The notes under the pieces are model-generated. The model ran no database searches. It was not told where the DNA came from and saw only the letters and a program-made list of their open reading frames with translations. Source: Thalassobius sp. I31.1 (GTDB taxonomy: Bacteria; Pseudomonadota; Alphaproteobacteria; Rhodobacterales; Rhodobacteraceae). Taken from it: 64,000 nt of DNA. The translations under genes and the position numbers were made by a program. Location of the stretch: the NCBI RefSeq assembly GCF_003031585.1, contig NZ_PWAA01000003.1, forward strand, positions 1-64,000. Reading direction: 5' to 3'. Numbering within the stretch: the stretch's first letter is position 1; the number at the start of each line of letters is the position of its first letter. Shown here piece by piece: positions 1 to 8,951 of this stretch.

Positions 1-80
1 TAGAAAACTAGAAAACTAGAAAACTAGAAAACTAGAAAACTAGAAAACTAGAAAACTAGAAAACTAGAAAACTAGAAAAC
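1..80. repeat. 8-bp tandem repeat, 10 perfect copies
   Basis: Ten uninterrupted perfect copies of TAGAAAAC fill the first 80 bases, and the array ends abruptly at unique sequence (GGTTCGGGAG). The window starts inside the array, so its true length is unknown. It lies just downstream of the minus-strand DUF1330 gene. An 8-bp unit is not a multiple of three, so length changes would shift any reading frame through it. It could be a slippage-prone microsatellite or an assembly artefact at a contig end. Confidence 0.95.
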
Positions 81-100
81 GGTTCGGGAGGAGGAGGGGA

Positions 101-394
101 TCAGACCTCATATCCCTCCACAATCACCAGATCCCCTTCAGAAACAGGATCGCGCAGTGCTTTGGCCGTTTGATATTCGGGACTGTTATAGCAGGCCATG
201 GCAGTTTCATAATCGGCGAATTCAATCACGACATGTCTGGATTTTGCTGTGCCTTCAACCACTTCTCCCACGCCCCCACGGATCAGAAACTTTGCGCCAT
301 ATTTCGCGAAAGGCTCAGCATTGGCCGCACGGTAAGCTTCATAAGCGGCCGGATCATGGACATCTACATGTGCGACCCAATAGGCTTTTGGCAT
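101..394 (-). CDS. DUF1330 family protein
   Basis: A 97-residue protein beginning MPKAYWVAHVDVHDPAAYEA, which matches the usual opening of DUF1330 proteins. These are small ferredoxin-like alpha/beta barrel proteins of the dimeric ABM type with no settled function. The ATG at 394 is preferred over the one at 400 because a GGGAG ribosome-binding site then sits about 8 bases upstream instead of 2. The later conserved stretch SRHVVIEFADYETAMACYNS is also typical. The gene follows pyrG on the same strand but is separated from it by a strong terminator, so it probably has its own promoter within or near that short gap, or depends on read-through. Confidence 0.85.
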   Translation of the reverse strand: MPKAYWVAHVDVHDPAAYEAYRAANAEPFAKYGAKFLIRGGVGEVVEGTAKSRHVVIEFADYETAMACYNSPEYQTAKALRDPVSEGDLVIVEGYEV

Positions 395-410
395 CTTCAT
401 TCTCCCAAAG

Positions 411-435
411 AAAAGCCCCGCCGGATGGGCGGGGC
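411..435 (-). terminator. Rho-independent terminator of pyrG
   Basis: GCCCCGCC (415-422) pairs with GGCGGGGC (428-435) around a 5-base loop. Read on the minus strand, the stem is followed by TTTT (411-414), just after the pyrG stop at 442. This is a textbook intrinsic terminator. Confidence 0.85.
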
Positions 436-441
436 GTTATG

Positions 442-2085
442 TTACACAAGGCGGGATGTATCCATCGCGGCACGTACGAAATCAGCAAAGAGCGGATGTG
501 GTTCAAACGGTTTGGACTTCAGTTCCGGGTGGAACTGTACGCCGATGAACCATGGATGATCCTGCCATTCCACGATCTCAGGCAGACGTCCGTCCGGTGA
601 CATGCCGGAAAACTTCAGACCACAGGCCTCAAGCTGTTCGCGGTATTTCACGTCCACCTCATAGCGGTGACGGTGACGTTCCTCAATCGCGGTGGAACCA
701 TAGGCCTGCGCCACACGGGAGCCTTCAACAAGACTTGCATCATATGCGCCCAGACGCATAGTGCCGCCTTTTTCGTCATCAGCTTTGCGCTGCACTTTCT
801 CGTTGCCCTGAATCCATTCTTTCAGGTGATACACCACAGGTTCAAAACGCTTTCCGCCGGCTTCGTGATCAAATTCCTCGGATCCGGCGTCTGTCAGGCC
901 TGCTTTGTTGCGTGCGGCTTCAATCACCGCCATCTGCATGCCAAGGCAAATGCCCAGATAAGGCACTTTGTTTTCACGGGCATATTGCGCGGCTTTGATT
1001 TTGCCTTCTGTGCCACGTTCGCCAAAGCCGCCAGGCACCAGAATGCCATGGAAGCCCTGAAGATATGGTGCGGCATCGTCCTGATCGAACAGCTCAGCAT
1101 CGACCCATTCGATTTTCACCTTGGTCCGGTTCGCCATGCCGCCATGGGTCAGGGCTTCGGCGATGGATTTATAGGCGTCTTCCAGTTGGGTGTATTTGCC
1201 AACGATGGCGATCTTTACCTGACCTTCGGCGTTTACGATGCGTTCATGTACATCGTTCCAGCGATCCAGTTTCGGCGCCGGGGCGTGGGACATGTCGAAC
1301 GCGTCCAGAACCGCACGGTCCAGGCCCTCGCGGTGATAGGCCAGCGGGGCCTCATAAATGGATTTCAGATCCTGTGCAGCAATCACAGAATCAGGGCGCA
1401 CGTTACAGAACAGGGCCAGTTTCTCGCGTTCTTTCGCAGGTATCGGACCTTCTGAACGGCAGACCAGAACATCCGGCGCAATCCCGATGGACCGCAGTTC
1501 TTTCACGGAATGCTGCGTTGGTTTTGTCTTAAGCTCGCCGGATGCCGCGATATAGGGCAGCAGTGTCAGGTGCATAAAGATGCAATCGCCGCGTGGCTTG
1601 TCATTGGCGAACTGACGGATGGCTTCAAAGAAGGGCAGGCCTTCGATGTCGCCTACGGTGCCGCCGATTTCGCACAGCATGAAATCAACTTCATCTTCGC
1701 CAATATCGATGAAGTCTTTGATTTCGTTCGTCACATGCGGGATCACCTGAATGGTTTTCCCCAGGTAATCGCCGCGGCGTTCTTTCGCCAGCACGTTGGA
1801 ATACACCCGGCCGGAGGAAATGGAATCAGTGTTGCGCGCGGCAACCCCTGTGAAACGCTCATAGTGACCCAGATCCAGATCGGTTTCGGCACCATCGTCG
1901 GTCACAAAGACTTCGCCGTGTTCAAACGGGGACATCGTGCCAGGATCAACATTCAGGTAAGGATCAAGCTTGCGCAGGCGAACAGTGTAACCGCGGGCCT
2001 GAAGCAAGGCACCCAAAGCAGCGGATGCAAGACCCTTGCCGAGGCTTGAAACAACTCCACCGGTGATAAAGACAAATTTGGCCAT
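442..2085 (-). CDS. pyrG: CTP synthase
   Basis: A 547-residue protein that makes CTP from UTP, ATP and glutamine in the last step of de novo pyrimidine nucleotide synthesis. The N-terminal synthetase domain opens [20 protein letters not shown] with the P-loop-like [10 protein letters not shown]. The C-terminal glutamine amidotransferase domain has the nucleophile motif LGICLGMQM and the His-Glu pair in FHPE near the end. An open frame extends 31 codons further upstream, but the start at 2085 gives the family's normal N-terminus and length. It lies downstream of secG on the same strand with a 248-base gap holding a hairpin, so it is likely a separate transcript. Confidence 0.98.
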   Translation of the reverse strand: MAKFVFITGGVVSSLGKGLASAALGALLQARGYTVRLRKLDPYLNVDPGTMSPFEHGEVFVTDDGAETDLDLGHYERFTGVAARNTDSISSGRVYSNVLAKERRGDYLGKTIQVIPHVTNEIKDFIDIGEDEVDFMLCEIGGTVGDIEGLPFFEAIRQFANDKPRGDCIFMHLTLLPYIAASGELKTKPTQHSVKELRSIGIAPDVLVCRSEGPIPAKEREKLALFCNVRPDSVIAAQDLKSIYEAPLAYHREGLDRAVLDAFDMSHAPAPKLDRWNDVHERIVNAEGQVKIAIVGKYTQLEDAYKSIAEALTHGGMANRTKVKIEWVDAELFDQDDAAPYLQGFHGILVPGGFGERGTEGKIKAAQYARENKVPYLGICLGMQMAVIEAARNKAGLTDAGSEEFDHEAGGKRFEPVVYHLKEWIQGNEKVQRKADDEKGGTMRLGAYDASLVEGSRVAQAYGSTAIEERHRHRYEVDVKYREQLEACGLKFSGMSPDGRLPEIVEWQDHPWFIGVQFHPELKSKPFEPHPLFADFVRAAMDTSRLV

Positions 2086-2289
2086 TGGCGCAGGCGCTCC
2101 CGTGATGATAAATTGAAGATCCGCACCCTGAAAAGGCCGCAGTATCACGGGGTTTGACCTATAGTGGATTCGGGGCAATCTGGCAATGGTGCAGAGCCGC
2201 GAAAATCAGAGATCCACGATCGGTAAAACGCAAAATACTGCGGGGCAGCAGGGCCCCGAATCAAGTTGTAGTGTTTTCAGATGTACAAA

Positions 2290-2309
2290 CCGGGGACAAA
2301 TGCCCCCGG
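2290..2309 (-). terminator. Hairpin after secG, possible terminator
   Basis: CCGGGG (2290-2295) pairs with CCCCGG (2304-2309) across an 8-base loop in the gap between secG and pyrG. On the minus strand the following bases are only moderately T-rich (TTTGTAC), so termination may be partial. The rest of the gap (2086-2289) shows no gene. Confidence 0.45.
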
Positions 2310-2333
2310 AAAAATTTGGATGTGACTGGCGAT

Positions 2334-2735
2334 TTATTCGCTGGCAGCAGGGGCTTCTTCAGCCGGGGCAACATAGCCCGGAACCAGTTCTGCATCACCG
2401 GTTGTTGGTGGCAGCAGGGAACCTTCGCCCAGCGGGTTGTCCGGAATTTCAACCGCGGCAGGTGCTGTGCCGCCGATCTGATCAATAACGGAACCACCGT
2501 TGGAGTTTTTCGCAGAGAAAATAGTCAGTGCAATAGAGGCCGCGAAGAAAGCGACACCAAAAATCCAGGTCAGTTTACCAAGCGCCGTTGCCGCTGCACG
2601 AGAAGACATAACGCCGCCACCGGCCGCGCCACCACCGCCCATACCAAGGCCACCGCCTTCGGAACGCTGCAGCAGAACAACAACGATCAGACAGATTGCG
2701 ACAATCAGAAGAATGACAAGAAGTACGTTTTCCAT
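2334..2735 (-). CDS. secG: Preprotein translocase subunit SecG
   Basis: A 133-residue small subunit of the SecYEG protein-export channel in the inner membrane. It shows the family pattern: an N-terminal membrane segment (about residues 3-21), the QRSEGGGLGMGGG loop, and a second membrane segment (about 55-74). The tail from about residue 85 is long, acidic and rich in Pro/Ala, as is common in alphaproteobacterial SecG. In these bacteria secG and pyrG are often neighbours, as here. Confidence 0.95.
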   Translation of the reverse strand: MENVLLVILLIVAICLIVVVLLQRSEGGGLGMGGGGAAGGGVMSSRAAATALGKLTWIFGVAFFAASIALTIFSAKNSNGGSVIDQIGGTAPAAVEIPDNPLGEGSLLPPTTGDAELVPGYVAPAEEAPAASE

Positions 2736-2851
2736 AGAGCAGGCCTTGCGAATGTGAGTTGCGCTTATCTAAGCCCTCATGACACGCCCCGCAACCCCTC
2801 CGTTTGTCGGGCGTGTTCTGAAATTCTGGCCATGGCCCCGAATCTGATTGC

Positions 2852-3148
2852 TTACTTTTGTATTGTCACCCGAAAGGGAAGGGGGGAGATGCCAAGGTTG
2901 CGCAGGGGATTAAGCGTGAACCAGGCTTTGAAGGTAATAGTAGCGCCGTGATCGAGATCTCTTAGCGACACATGTTCGGTTTTGCCCCAATCCATTATGC
3001 CTTGCAGGTGAATGGCCTCATCATCGACTTCCAGCAGCACATCTTCATATTGTTTCAGTCGTGCAACCTTTGTTCCGTCAATAAGAATCGTCAGTTTGCG
3101 CATGGATCCGTAAAACCCCGGATCGCGCCGTATCGTGATCAGTTTCAT
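2852..3148 (-). CDS. Small hypothetical protein
   Basis: A 98-residue protein of unknown function. It begins MKLITIRRDPGFYGSMRKLT and looks like a small beta-rich soluble protein, with short alternating hydrophobic strands (LTILIDG, VLLEVDDEAIHLQG). It has no signal peptide, membrane span or cysteines. The ATG at 3148 has a good upstream purine-rich site (AAGGGGGGAAAC on the minus strand). It lies alone between secG and the divergently transcribed purA. I do not recognise a named family. Confidence 0.6.
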   Translation of the reverse strand: MKLITIRRDPGFYGSMRKLTILIDGTKVARLKQYEDVLLEVDDEAIHLQGIMDWGKTEHVSLRDLDHGATITFKAWFTLNPLRNLGISPLPFRVTIQK

Positions 3149-3303
3149 TGTTTCCCCCCTTAATATCTAAAATATAAGATGATTTTGGCGAAAATCAGAC
3201 GGGGGACAAGGGGGTTGCAGCATATTTACGGTAGCCGCGCCGCACCACAGCCTGTATAGGGGCTGCGGTTTACTCACATATCTGCAGAACAGGTGGAAAT
3301 ATC

Positions 3304-4599
3304 ATGGCCAATGTTGTTGTCGTCGGCGCCCAGTGGGGTGACGAAGGAAAAGGCAAGATCGTGGACTGGCTCTCTGAGCGTGCTGACGTGATCGCACGTT
3401 TTCAGGGCGGTCATAACGCAGGCCATACGCTTGTTGTCGGAGAGAAAGTTTACAAACTGCACGCACTGCCGTCCGGCGTTGTGCGCGGTGGCAAGCTTTC
3501 TGTCATCGGCAATGGTGTGGTTCTGGACCCGTGGCATCTGGTGAAAGAGATTGCGACCATCCGTGGTCAGGGCGTTGATATCTCCCCTGAAAACCTGATG
3601 ATTGCGGAAAACACACCGCTGATCCTGCCAATCCACGGCGAACTTGACCGCGCCCGTGAAGAAGCTGCCTCTAAGGGCACCAAGATCGGCACCACTGGTC
3701 GTGGTATTGGCCCGGCCTATGAAGATAAAGTGGGCCGCCGTTCTGTGCGTGTTGCTGATCTGGCTGATGACGCAACCCTTGAAGCCCGTGTTGATCGCGC
3801 GCTGCAGCACCATGATCCGCTGCGCAAAGGTCTGGGCATCGAAGCCATTGATCGTGATGCGTTGGTTGCACAGCTGAAAGAGATCGCATCTGAAATCCTG
3901 CCTTACGCCGCACCGGTCTGGAAAGTGCTGAATGAAAAGCGCAAAGCCGGTAAGCGGATCCTGTTTGAAGGTGCGCAGGGCGCACTTCTGGATATCGATT
4001 TTGGCACATACCCGTTTGTGACCTCATCCAACGTGATCGCTGGCCAGGCCGCGACTGGTGTTGGTGTTGGCCCGGGTTCCATTGAATATGTGCTGGGCAT
4101 TGTGAAAGCTTACACAACCCGCGTGGGCGAAGGCCCGTTCCCGACTGAACTGGATGACGCAGATGGTCAGCGTCTGGGTGAGCGTGGCCATGAATTTGGC
4201 ACAACCACCGGTCGGAAACGTCGTTGTGGCTGGTTTGATGCGGCTCTGGTGCGCCAGACCTGTGCAACCTCTGGTGTGACCGGGATTTCCCTGACCAAGC
4301 TGGATGTTCTGGACGGGTTCGAAACCCTGAAGATCTGTGTGGGCTATGATCTGGACGGTGAACGACTGGACTATCTGCCCACCGCTGCAGATCAGCAGGC
4401 GCGTTGCACCCCGATCTATGAAGAAATGCCGGGCTGGTCTGAGAGCACCGAAGGCGCACGGTCCTGGAATGACCTGCCCGCCAATGCGATTAAATATGTA
4501 AAACGCGTCGAAGAATTGATCGAGTGCCCGGTCGCTCTTTTGTCGACATCGCCTGAACGTGACGATACCATCCTTGTAACTGATCCTTTCGCTGATTGA
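3304..4599 (+). CDS. purA: Adenylosuccinate synthetase
   Basis: A 431-residue GTP-dependent enzyme that joins IMP and aspartate to adenylosuccinate, the first committed step from IMP to AMP. The start [20 protein letters not shown] carries the conserved GDEGKGK nucleotide loop. The catalytic GGHNAGHT segment follows near residue 38, with [13 protein letters not shown] further on. Length matches the family. The start has AGGTGG upstream. The next gene (DUF2842) begins 11 bases after its stop, so the two form a short operon that ends at the strong hairpin near 4890. Confidence 0.98.
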   Translation: MANVVVVGAQWGDEGKGKIVDWLSERADVIARFQGGHNAGHTLVVGEKVYKLHALPSGVVRGGKLSVIGNGVVLDPWHLVKEIATIRGQGVDISPENLMIAENTPLILPIHGELDRAREEAASKGTKIGTTGRGIGPAYEDKVGRRSVRVADLADDATLEARVDRALQHHDPLRKGLGIEAIDRDALVAQLKEIASEILPYAAPVWKVLNEKRKAGKRILFEGAQGALLDIDFGTYPFVTSSNVIAGQAATGVGVGPGSIEYVLGIVKAYTTRVGEGPFPTELDDADGQRLGERGHEFGTTTGRKRRCGWFDAALVRQTCATSGVTGISLTKLDVLDGFETLKICVGYDLDGERLDYLPTAADQQARCTPIYEEMPGWSESTEGARSWNDLPANAIKYVKRVEELIECPVALLSTSPERDDTILVTDPFAD

Positions 4600-4610
4600 G
4601 GAAACCCGCG

Positions 4611-4853
4611 ATGTCATTGAGTTACAAAGCCCGCCGTCGTCTGGCGTTGTTTCTGCTATTGGTCTGGCTGCCACTTTATGTGGTGGCCGCGGTGACCATA
4701 ATGGGAATGATTGATCGCCTGCCACTGTTGCTGGAGCTGGCGGTTTATATCCTTCTGGGGGTGCTGTGGGCTGTGCCGTTTAAGCCTGTTTTTATGGGGG
4801 TTGGTAAAGCAGACCCTGATGCTGAAGAACAGCCTTCTGAAACGGCAGAGTGA
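4611..4853 (+). CDS. DUF2842 family membrane protein
   Basis: An 80-residue protein starting MSLSYKARRRLALFLLLVWL. It has two membrane segments (about residues 11-32 and 40-60) with the loop MIDRLPLL between them, and an acidic C-terminal tail. This matches DUF2842, a small inner-membrane family of unknown role found in alphaproteobacteria. The ATG at 4611 is used because the upstream in-frame ATG at 4596 lies inside the purA stop region. Co-transcription with purA is likely. Confidence 0.8.
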   Translation: MSLSYKARRRLALFLLLVWLPLYVVAAVTIMGMIDRLPLLLELAVYILLGVLWAVPFKPVFMGVGKADPDAEEQPSETAE

Positions 4854-4874
4854 TTCAGAATTTGAATTGAGATA

Positions 4875-4905
4875 GAAAAAAAGCGCCCCACGGGGCGCTT
4901 TTTTT
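4875..4905. terminator. Bidirectional terminator
   Basis: AGCGCCCC (4882-4889) and GGGGCGCT (4892-4899) form an 8-bp stem. There is an A-run on the left (about 4876-4882) and a T-run on the right (4900-4905). It lies between the convergent purA/DUF2842 operon and the minus-strand gene ending at 4924, and should serve both. Confidence 0.9.
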
Positions 4906-4923
4906 GTCTGACGTTCAACTGAT

Positions 4924-7140
4924 TCAGGGGTGGAAACGTGTCTCTGGTGAGATACTGAACTGTCCACGCTGTTCCTTCACCAGAACCTGTTCCCGGATCA
5001 GATTGCCAAAGCTATGCAGGCCGGTGTCACGATTAAACTGCTGTTCACCCAGCGTTTCTGTCACTAGATTGATGACCTTCAGGCGGGTGAAATGGGGTTG
5101 TTCTTCGATCCAGGTCAGCCAGGCTGCCGCGGCTTCGATATAATCGGCCTGACTGCGGGCCCCTTTGTCTTTGGCGAATGCCGAAAAATCCTGCCAGCTG
5201 GCAGGAAAGGCGGACTTCCTGTCCTCTTCAAGAGGCTCACCGATGGCGAGGGCTGCTGTGTCACGCTGAATGCGGCGCGGCATAATGTGTTTGATCAACG
5301 TCTGACGTTGATTGCGCCTTCTGACCGGAGGTTCCGAATCAATGCGCTGTTCGGACACCAGAACCAGAGGAGGCGGGGTTTCAGTGTCGCGTTTTTCAGG
5401 CGGATTAGATCGGGTTTTACGAAGGCTGCTGCCAGGTTTTACGGCAGATGCCAGATCTGCGCGATAGGCTTCCAGATCTTCGGTGTCCTGCTGGGCCCCG
5501 CGTATCCGTTTATCTGCGACGGTCGCGGCAACCGCGGCGCGCAGATGCGAAATCGCAGATCGCCGGTTCTGACTGTCGGGGCTGTCGAGGTGTGTGTTGG
5601 TTTCTTCCAGAAGCCGGCTGACAGACCGGTCATTCCGGTGTCCCCGGCGGGGTGCATCCGTATTTTCTTCGGGAAAAATCTGGATATTTTCCTGAGTCTC
5701 TTCGGGCACATCATCGGATTCCGGTTCAGACGTATGATGTTCCGCTGACTCAGTGAAGATGGCGGACAGACTGTTTTCCAGATCCGTATCCACGTCCGGC
5801 ATCTCCGACGGATCTGTTTCTTCTTCAGAGGAGGCGATGTTTTCGGCAGGCGTCTGTGGTTCCGGGAGCAGTGGATCCTGAGAAACATTTTCTGCTTCAG
5901 CAGCCAGGGCTGTATCTTCCGGCATCTGTTGTGCCGCACGCTGCAGTTTCACGATATGCGGGCTGGGGCTGTCCATCTGAATGTGTGGGGCAGCATCGCC
6001 GGACTGATCGGGATCGCTGGCGGCTTCTTCCGGGACTTCCGGGGAAGTTCCGACTGTTTCGACGGTATCGTCCTGATCTGCCTCGGTATCATTGTTTATT
6101 TCTGCGACCAGAGATTTAAGGGTGTCAGCCGTTGCCTGATCGGTGGTTGCAGGCGCGGAATCTGATGCAGACATGGCTCCGTCTTCCATTTCTGCGTCCG
6201 GGAGATCTTCAGGCGCGGGCAGATTGGCCGTGGGCTGCAGGACCAGCGCAGATGTTTCCGGATCGGATGGTTCCCCGGCGACATCCGCGTCCTGGACCAT
6301 ACCACTTTCTGTTTCAGAATGCGGGCGGGCGGACCCTTCCAGCATATCGGTCAGGGAAGGGCTGTCGTCTGCTTCAAAGTCAGCTTGTGCATCCAGATCA
6401 TCGTCGCTTACCTGCGGGGCCGGTTGGAACTGGCTGCCTTCCCCGGTCGGCAGTTCATGGGCGTTCCGTGCGACAACGGCGCGAATGCGACGCAGTTTGT
6501 CTGAGACGGATGTTTCTTCGGGAAGCGGCTCTGTATCTGCGAGATCTTCCGAAAACAGCGTATTCGCGGTCTCTGGGAAAACGTCGGCCTGATTGCCATC
6601 CGTCGTGTCGGTCTGTTCACCGTCGGCTTCGTTGACGGTTTCAACTGTCAGGTCAGGGGCAATCTCTTCGGGGATGGTCGGGTTTTCCAGAACCGGATCA
6701 TCCGGGAGGATATCGTCAGGATCAGAGGTTTCGTCTTCGAACTGCACATCTGGCGCATCGGATACCGGATCCATATCTGAAGGCGTTTCTTCAGCTTCCG
6801 GGGCGTCAGAAATATTGGCCACGGCGTCAGAAATCTCTTGCACGGGCAGCTCAGCAGCCTCAGCAGCCTCAGCGTCAATTGAAGGGACTGCGCGTAGAAT
6901 CAGATTGTCTTGTTCGTCGACTGCGGCCTGCACGTCATGACCGGCGTTCTGTTCCGCCAGAAGTTCCATTGTGGCTGCATCGGGTAGGGCGGGCCCCTGG
7001 GCAAAACCGGGGTCTTCTATCGCGATCTGTCGGAAATACTCGGTGATCAGCTTCATGGTCGCAAATGCGTCATCAAACCCTTCCAGAGTGCAGGAAAAGG
7101 TTCCGTAAGAAACTGTCAGAATTTTTTTGGTATCATCCAT
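4924..7140 (-). CDS. Large acidic Rhodobacterales protein of unknown function
   Basis: A 738-residue soluble protein. The N-terminal block (about 1-85, opening MDDTKKILTVSYGTFSCTLE) looks folded and conserved. The middle (about 90-560) is low-complexity and strongly acidic, full of Glu, Asp, Pro and Ser, and is probably disordered. The C-terminal block (about 640-738) is again ordered and slightly basic, with SWQDFSAFAKDKGARSQADY and LHSFGNLIREQVLVKEQRGQ. I recall similar N-termini in other Rhodobacterales, sometimes labelled CheA-like, but I see no histidine-kinase motifs. There are no membrane segments. It may be a scaffold joining two small folded ends through a flexible linker; this is inference. 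Confidence 0.75.
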   Translation of the reverse strand: MDDTKKILTVSYGTFSCTLEGFDDAFATMKLITEYFRQIAIEDPGFAQGPALPDAATMELLAEQNAGHDVQAAVDEQDNLILRAVPSIDAEAAEAAELPVQEISDAVANISDAPEAEETPSDMDPVSDAPDVQFEDETSDPDDILPDDPVLENPTIPEEIAPDLTVETVNEADGEQTDTTDGNQADVFPETANTLFSEDLADTEPLPEETSVSDKLRRIRAVVARNAHELPTGEGSQFQPAPQVSDDDLDAQADFEADDSPSLTDMLEGSARPHSETESGMVQDADVAGEPSDPETSALVLQPTANLPAPEDLPDAEMEDGAMSASDSAPATTDQATADTLKSLVAEINNDTEADQDDTVETVGTSPEVPEEAASDPDQSGDAAPHIQMDSPSPHIVKLQRAAQQMPEDTALAAEAENVSQDPLLPEPQTPAENIASSEEETDPSEMPDVDTDLENSLSAIFTESAEHHTSEPESDDVPEETQENIQIFPEENTDAPRRGHRNDRSVSRLLEETNTHLDSPDSQNRRSAISHLRAAVAATVADKRIRGAQQDTEDLEAYRADLASAVKPGSSLRKTRSNPPEKRDTETPPPLVLVSEQRIDSEPPVRRRNQRQTLIKHIMPRRIQRDTAALAIGEPLEEDRKSAFPASWQDFSAFAKDKGARSQADYIEAAAAWLTWIEEQPHFTRLKVINLVTETLGEQQFNRDTGLHSFGNLIREQVLVKEQRGQFSISPETRFHP

Positions 7141-7195
7141 CAGACAACTCGCTTTTATATCTGCGATCTATATTATTCGCGATAAGGTTACTGAA

Positions 7196-7227
7196 TTACA
7201 TGTAAATCCGGGTTTTTCCTGTATAAT
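7196..7227 (+). promoter_or_regulatory. Possible thiN promoter with palindrome
   Basis: The AT-rich 101-base gap between two divergent genes contains a perfect -10 hexamer TATAAT (7222-7227), 15 bases before the thiN ATG. An upstream palindrome TTACATGTAA (7196-7205) overlaps the place where a -35 would lie. No convincing -35 hexamer is seen, so this could be an activator-dependent promoter or chance. Confidence 0.35.
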
Positions 7228-7241
7228 TTTAAGACCGAAAT

Positions 7242-7988
7242 ATGTCACATAACTTTATGAATTCAGAATTAGCCCAAAAAAACACCGTTGTATATGATTT
7301 CACACCAATTTTACTGGTGGGTGGCGGACCGTTGCGCGCAGATGACCGGGATTTGATTTCCGGCTTTTCTGGTAAAATTATTGCGGCAGATGGGGGGGCT
7401 GGGCATGTAATTGCGGCTGGAAGGCTGCCGGATGCGGTGATCGGGGATCTTGATTCGCTGTCTGATGAGGCCCGGACATCTGTTCCTGCCGATCGTCTGC
7501 ACCACGTGAAAGAGCAGGACAGTACGGATTTTGAAAAGTCCTTATCCAGGATCGAATCCCCACTTGTTCTGGGGGTGGGTTTCACGGGCGGACGTCTGGA
7601 TCATGAACTTGCAGCATTACATGGCCTGCTGGCTTTTCCTGAGAAACGCTGCATCCTGTTGGGCGCAGAGGATATTCTGTTTCTGGCGCCGCCTGAATTT
7701 CATATAACCCTGCCCGCAGGCAGCCGGTTTTCACTGATGCCGCTGTGCCCTGTGCGCGCAGAAAGCAGTGGGCTGCACTGGCCTCTGAAGGGCAACACAT
7801 TTGCGCCGGGGACGTTGATCGGAACGTCGAATAAAGTTGCGAGTGAACAAGGGGAACAACGGGTGTCTGTGAGTTGCGATGCGCCGGGTATGTTGGTTAT
7901 CCTGCCGCGCGCGGCGCTTAAGGCTGCTATGGCTGCTTTGACCGAGAGGGCGGGACAGACCGCGCAATGGCCTGCTCCCGAAAGATAA
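7242..7988 (+). CDS. thiN: Thiamine pyrophosphokinase
   Basis: A 248-residue enzyme that transfers pyrophosphate from ATP to thiamine to give thiamine diphosphate. Family motifs are present in order: the Asp-rich AADGGAGH, VIGDLDSLS, the substrate-binding QDSTDFEKSL, then GFTGGRLDHELA, and late GTSNK. The start is uncertain: ATG 7242 and ATG 7257 are both possible and neither has a strong ribosome-binding site. The last 62 bases overlap the end of the convergent EamA gene. No thiamine riboswitch is visible upstream. Confidence 0.9.
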   Translation: MSHNFMNSELAQKNTVVYDFTPILLVGGGPLRADDRDLISGFSGKIIAADGGAGHVIAAGRLPDAVIGDLDSLSDEARTSVPADRLHHVKEQDSTDFEKSLSRIESPLVLGVGFTGGRLDHELAALHGLLAFPEKRCILLGAEDILFLAPPEFHITLPAGSRFSLMPLCPVRAESSGLHWPLKGNTFAPGTLIGTSNKVASEQGEQRVSVSCDAPGMLVILPRAALKAAMAALTERAGQTAQWPAPER

Positions 7989-8892
7989 TATAAAGTCCTG
8001 CCGCCACTGTGATGCAGATGCCGGTTGCCGCAAGCCCGTCAGGCACATCCCGGAAGATCAGCCAGCCAATGATGGTGGCGAAGGGGACTTCAAGATATTG
8101 CATCGGGGCCAGAGTGGCCGAAGGGGCGTACCGCAGGCTCCAGGTCATCAAAAGATGCCCGATTGTTCCGAGAAAGCCGATCAGAAACAGGAACAGGTAA
8201 GAACTGGTTTGGTCGGGCAGGATAAAACCTAAAGCACCGCTGAACATGTTATCTTCGGGCAGAAACATTCCGGCCACAGCCAGCGGGGCAAGGATCAGCA
8301 GGGCCAGAACACCGGAAACAGCCTGCAGCGCAATCGGATCCGTTTTGCGGGCGATCTGGCGGGTGACCATCATAAACAGGGCGAAATCCAGCGCGACACC
8401 AAGCGGCAGAAGGGCGGGCCAGCCGACCTCTGCGAAGCTGGGCTGAACCACCAGAAGCGTGCCGATAAACCCGATCAGGCAGGCAATGATCCGGTGAAAA
8501 CCGATGGTTTCATTCAGAACGAAATACCCCAGAATTAGCATGATAAAGGGCATGACAAACGCAATGGCGATTGCATCGGCCAGGGGCAGATAGCGCAGGG
8601 CGGTAAACATCATCCCGATGCCCAGAATATGCAGAACTGTGCGCACAAGGATAAGCCAGGTGACAGGGCCGGTGCTGCGCCAGGGCAGGTGGCGCAGCCA
8701 GACCAGTGGTCCGAGAAGAATGACCTGCGCAGCGAAGCGGACCATGACCAGTTCAAGCAGGGGCAGCCGGTCGCCAAGAATTTTGGCAAAAGCATCACCG
8801 GCGGGGGCGGAGATACAGAAGCCAAGCATCAGCAGAATGCCCAGAACAGGGCGGTCAGAATGGGCTGGGGATATGGCGGAGCTTGCAGACAT
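7927..8892 (-). CDS. EamA/DMT family transporter
   Basis: A 321-residue inner-membrane protein with about ten membrane helices arranged as two EamA repeats of about 130 residues (drug/metabolite transporter superfamily). Substrate unknown. A close relative, 315 codons long, lies at 31123-32070 but is broken by a stop codon. The two share the SATLAPMQYLE-type motif before the ninth helix. The 3' end overlaps the convergent thiN by 62 bases, so the two C-termini are encoded on opposite strands of the same DNA. It follows the Hint-domain gene on the same strand with a 59-base gap. Confidence 0.9.
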   Translation of the reverse strand: MSASSAISPAHSDRPVLGILLMLGFCISAPAGDAFAKILGDRLPLLELVMVRFAAQVILLGPLVWLRHLPWRSTGPVTWLILVRTVLHILGIGMMFTALRYLPLADAIAIAFVMPFIMLILGYFVLNETIGFHRIIACLIGFIGTLLVVQPSFAEVGWPALLPLGVALDFALFMMVTRQIARKTDPIALQAVSGVLALLILAPLAVAGMFLPEDNMFSGALGFILPDQTSSYLFLFLIGFLGTIGHLLMTWSLRYAPSATLAPMQYLEVPFATIIGWLIFRDVPDGLAATGICITVAAGLYIIFREQAIARSVPPSRSKQP

Positions 8893-8951
8893 AAGCGCAG
8901 GCTAGGCGTCAAAGCGCAGGGATACAAGTTCAGGCAGCGCCTTTGGGGCCG

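Noticed and set aside
1-80. CRISPR array
   Set aside because: The units are 8 bases long and directly adjacent, with no spacers.
2086-2178. An extended pyrG start at 2178
   Set aside because: The 31 added codons lie before the invariant [10 protein letters not shown] start of CTP synthase and include no conserved residue.
7141-7241. A thiamine (TPP) riboswitch upstream of thiN
   Set aside because: The gap has none of the conserved THI-box sequence (CTGAGA, ACCTGA) and is too short and AT-rich.
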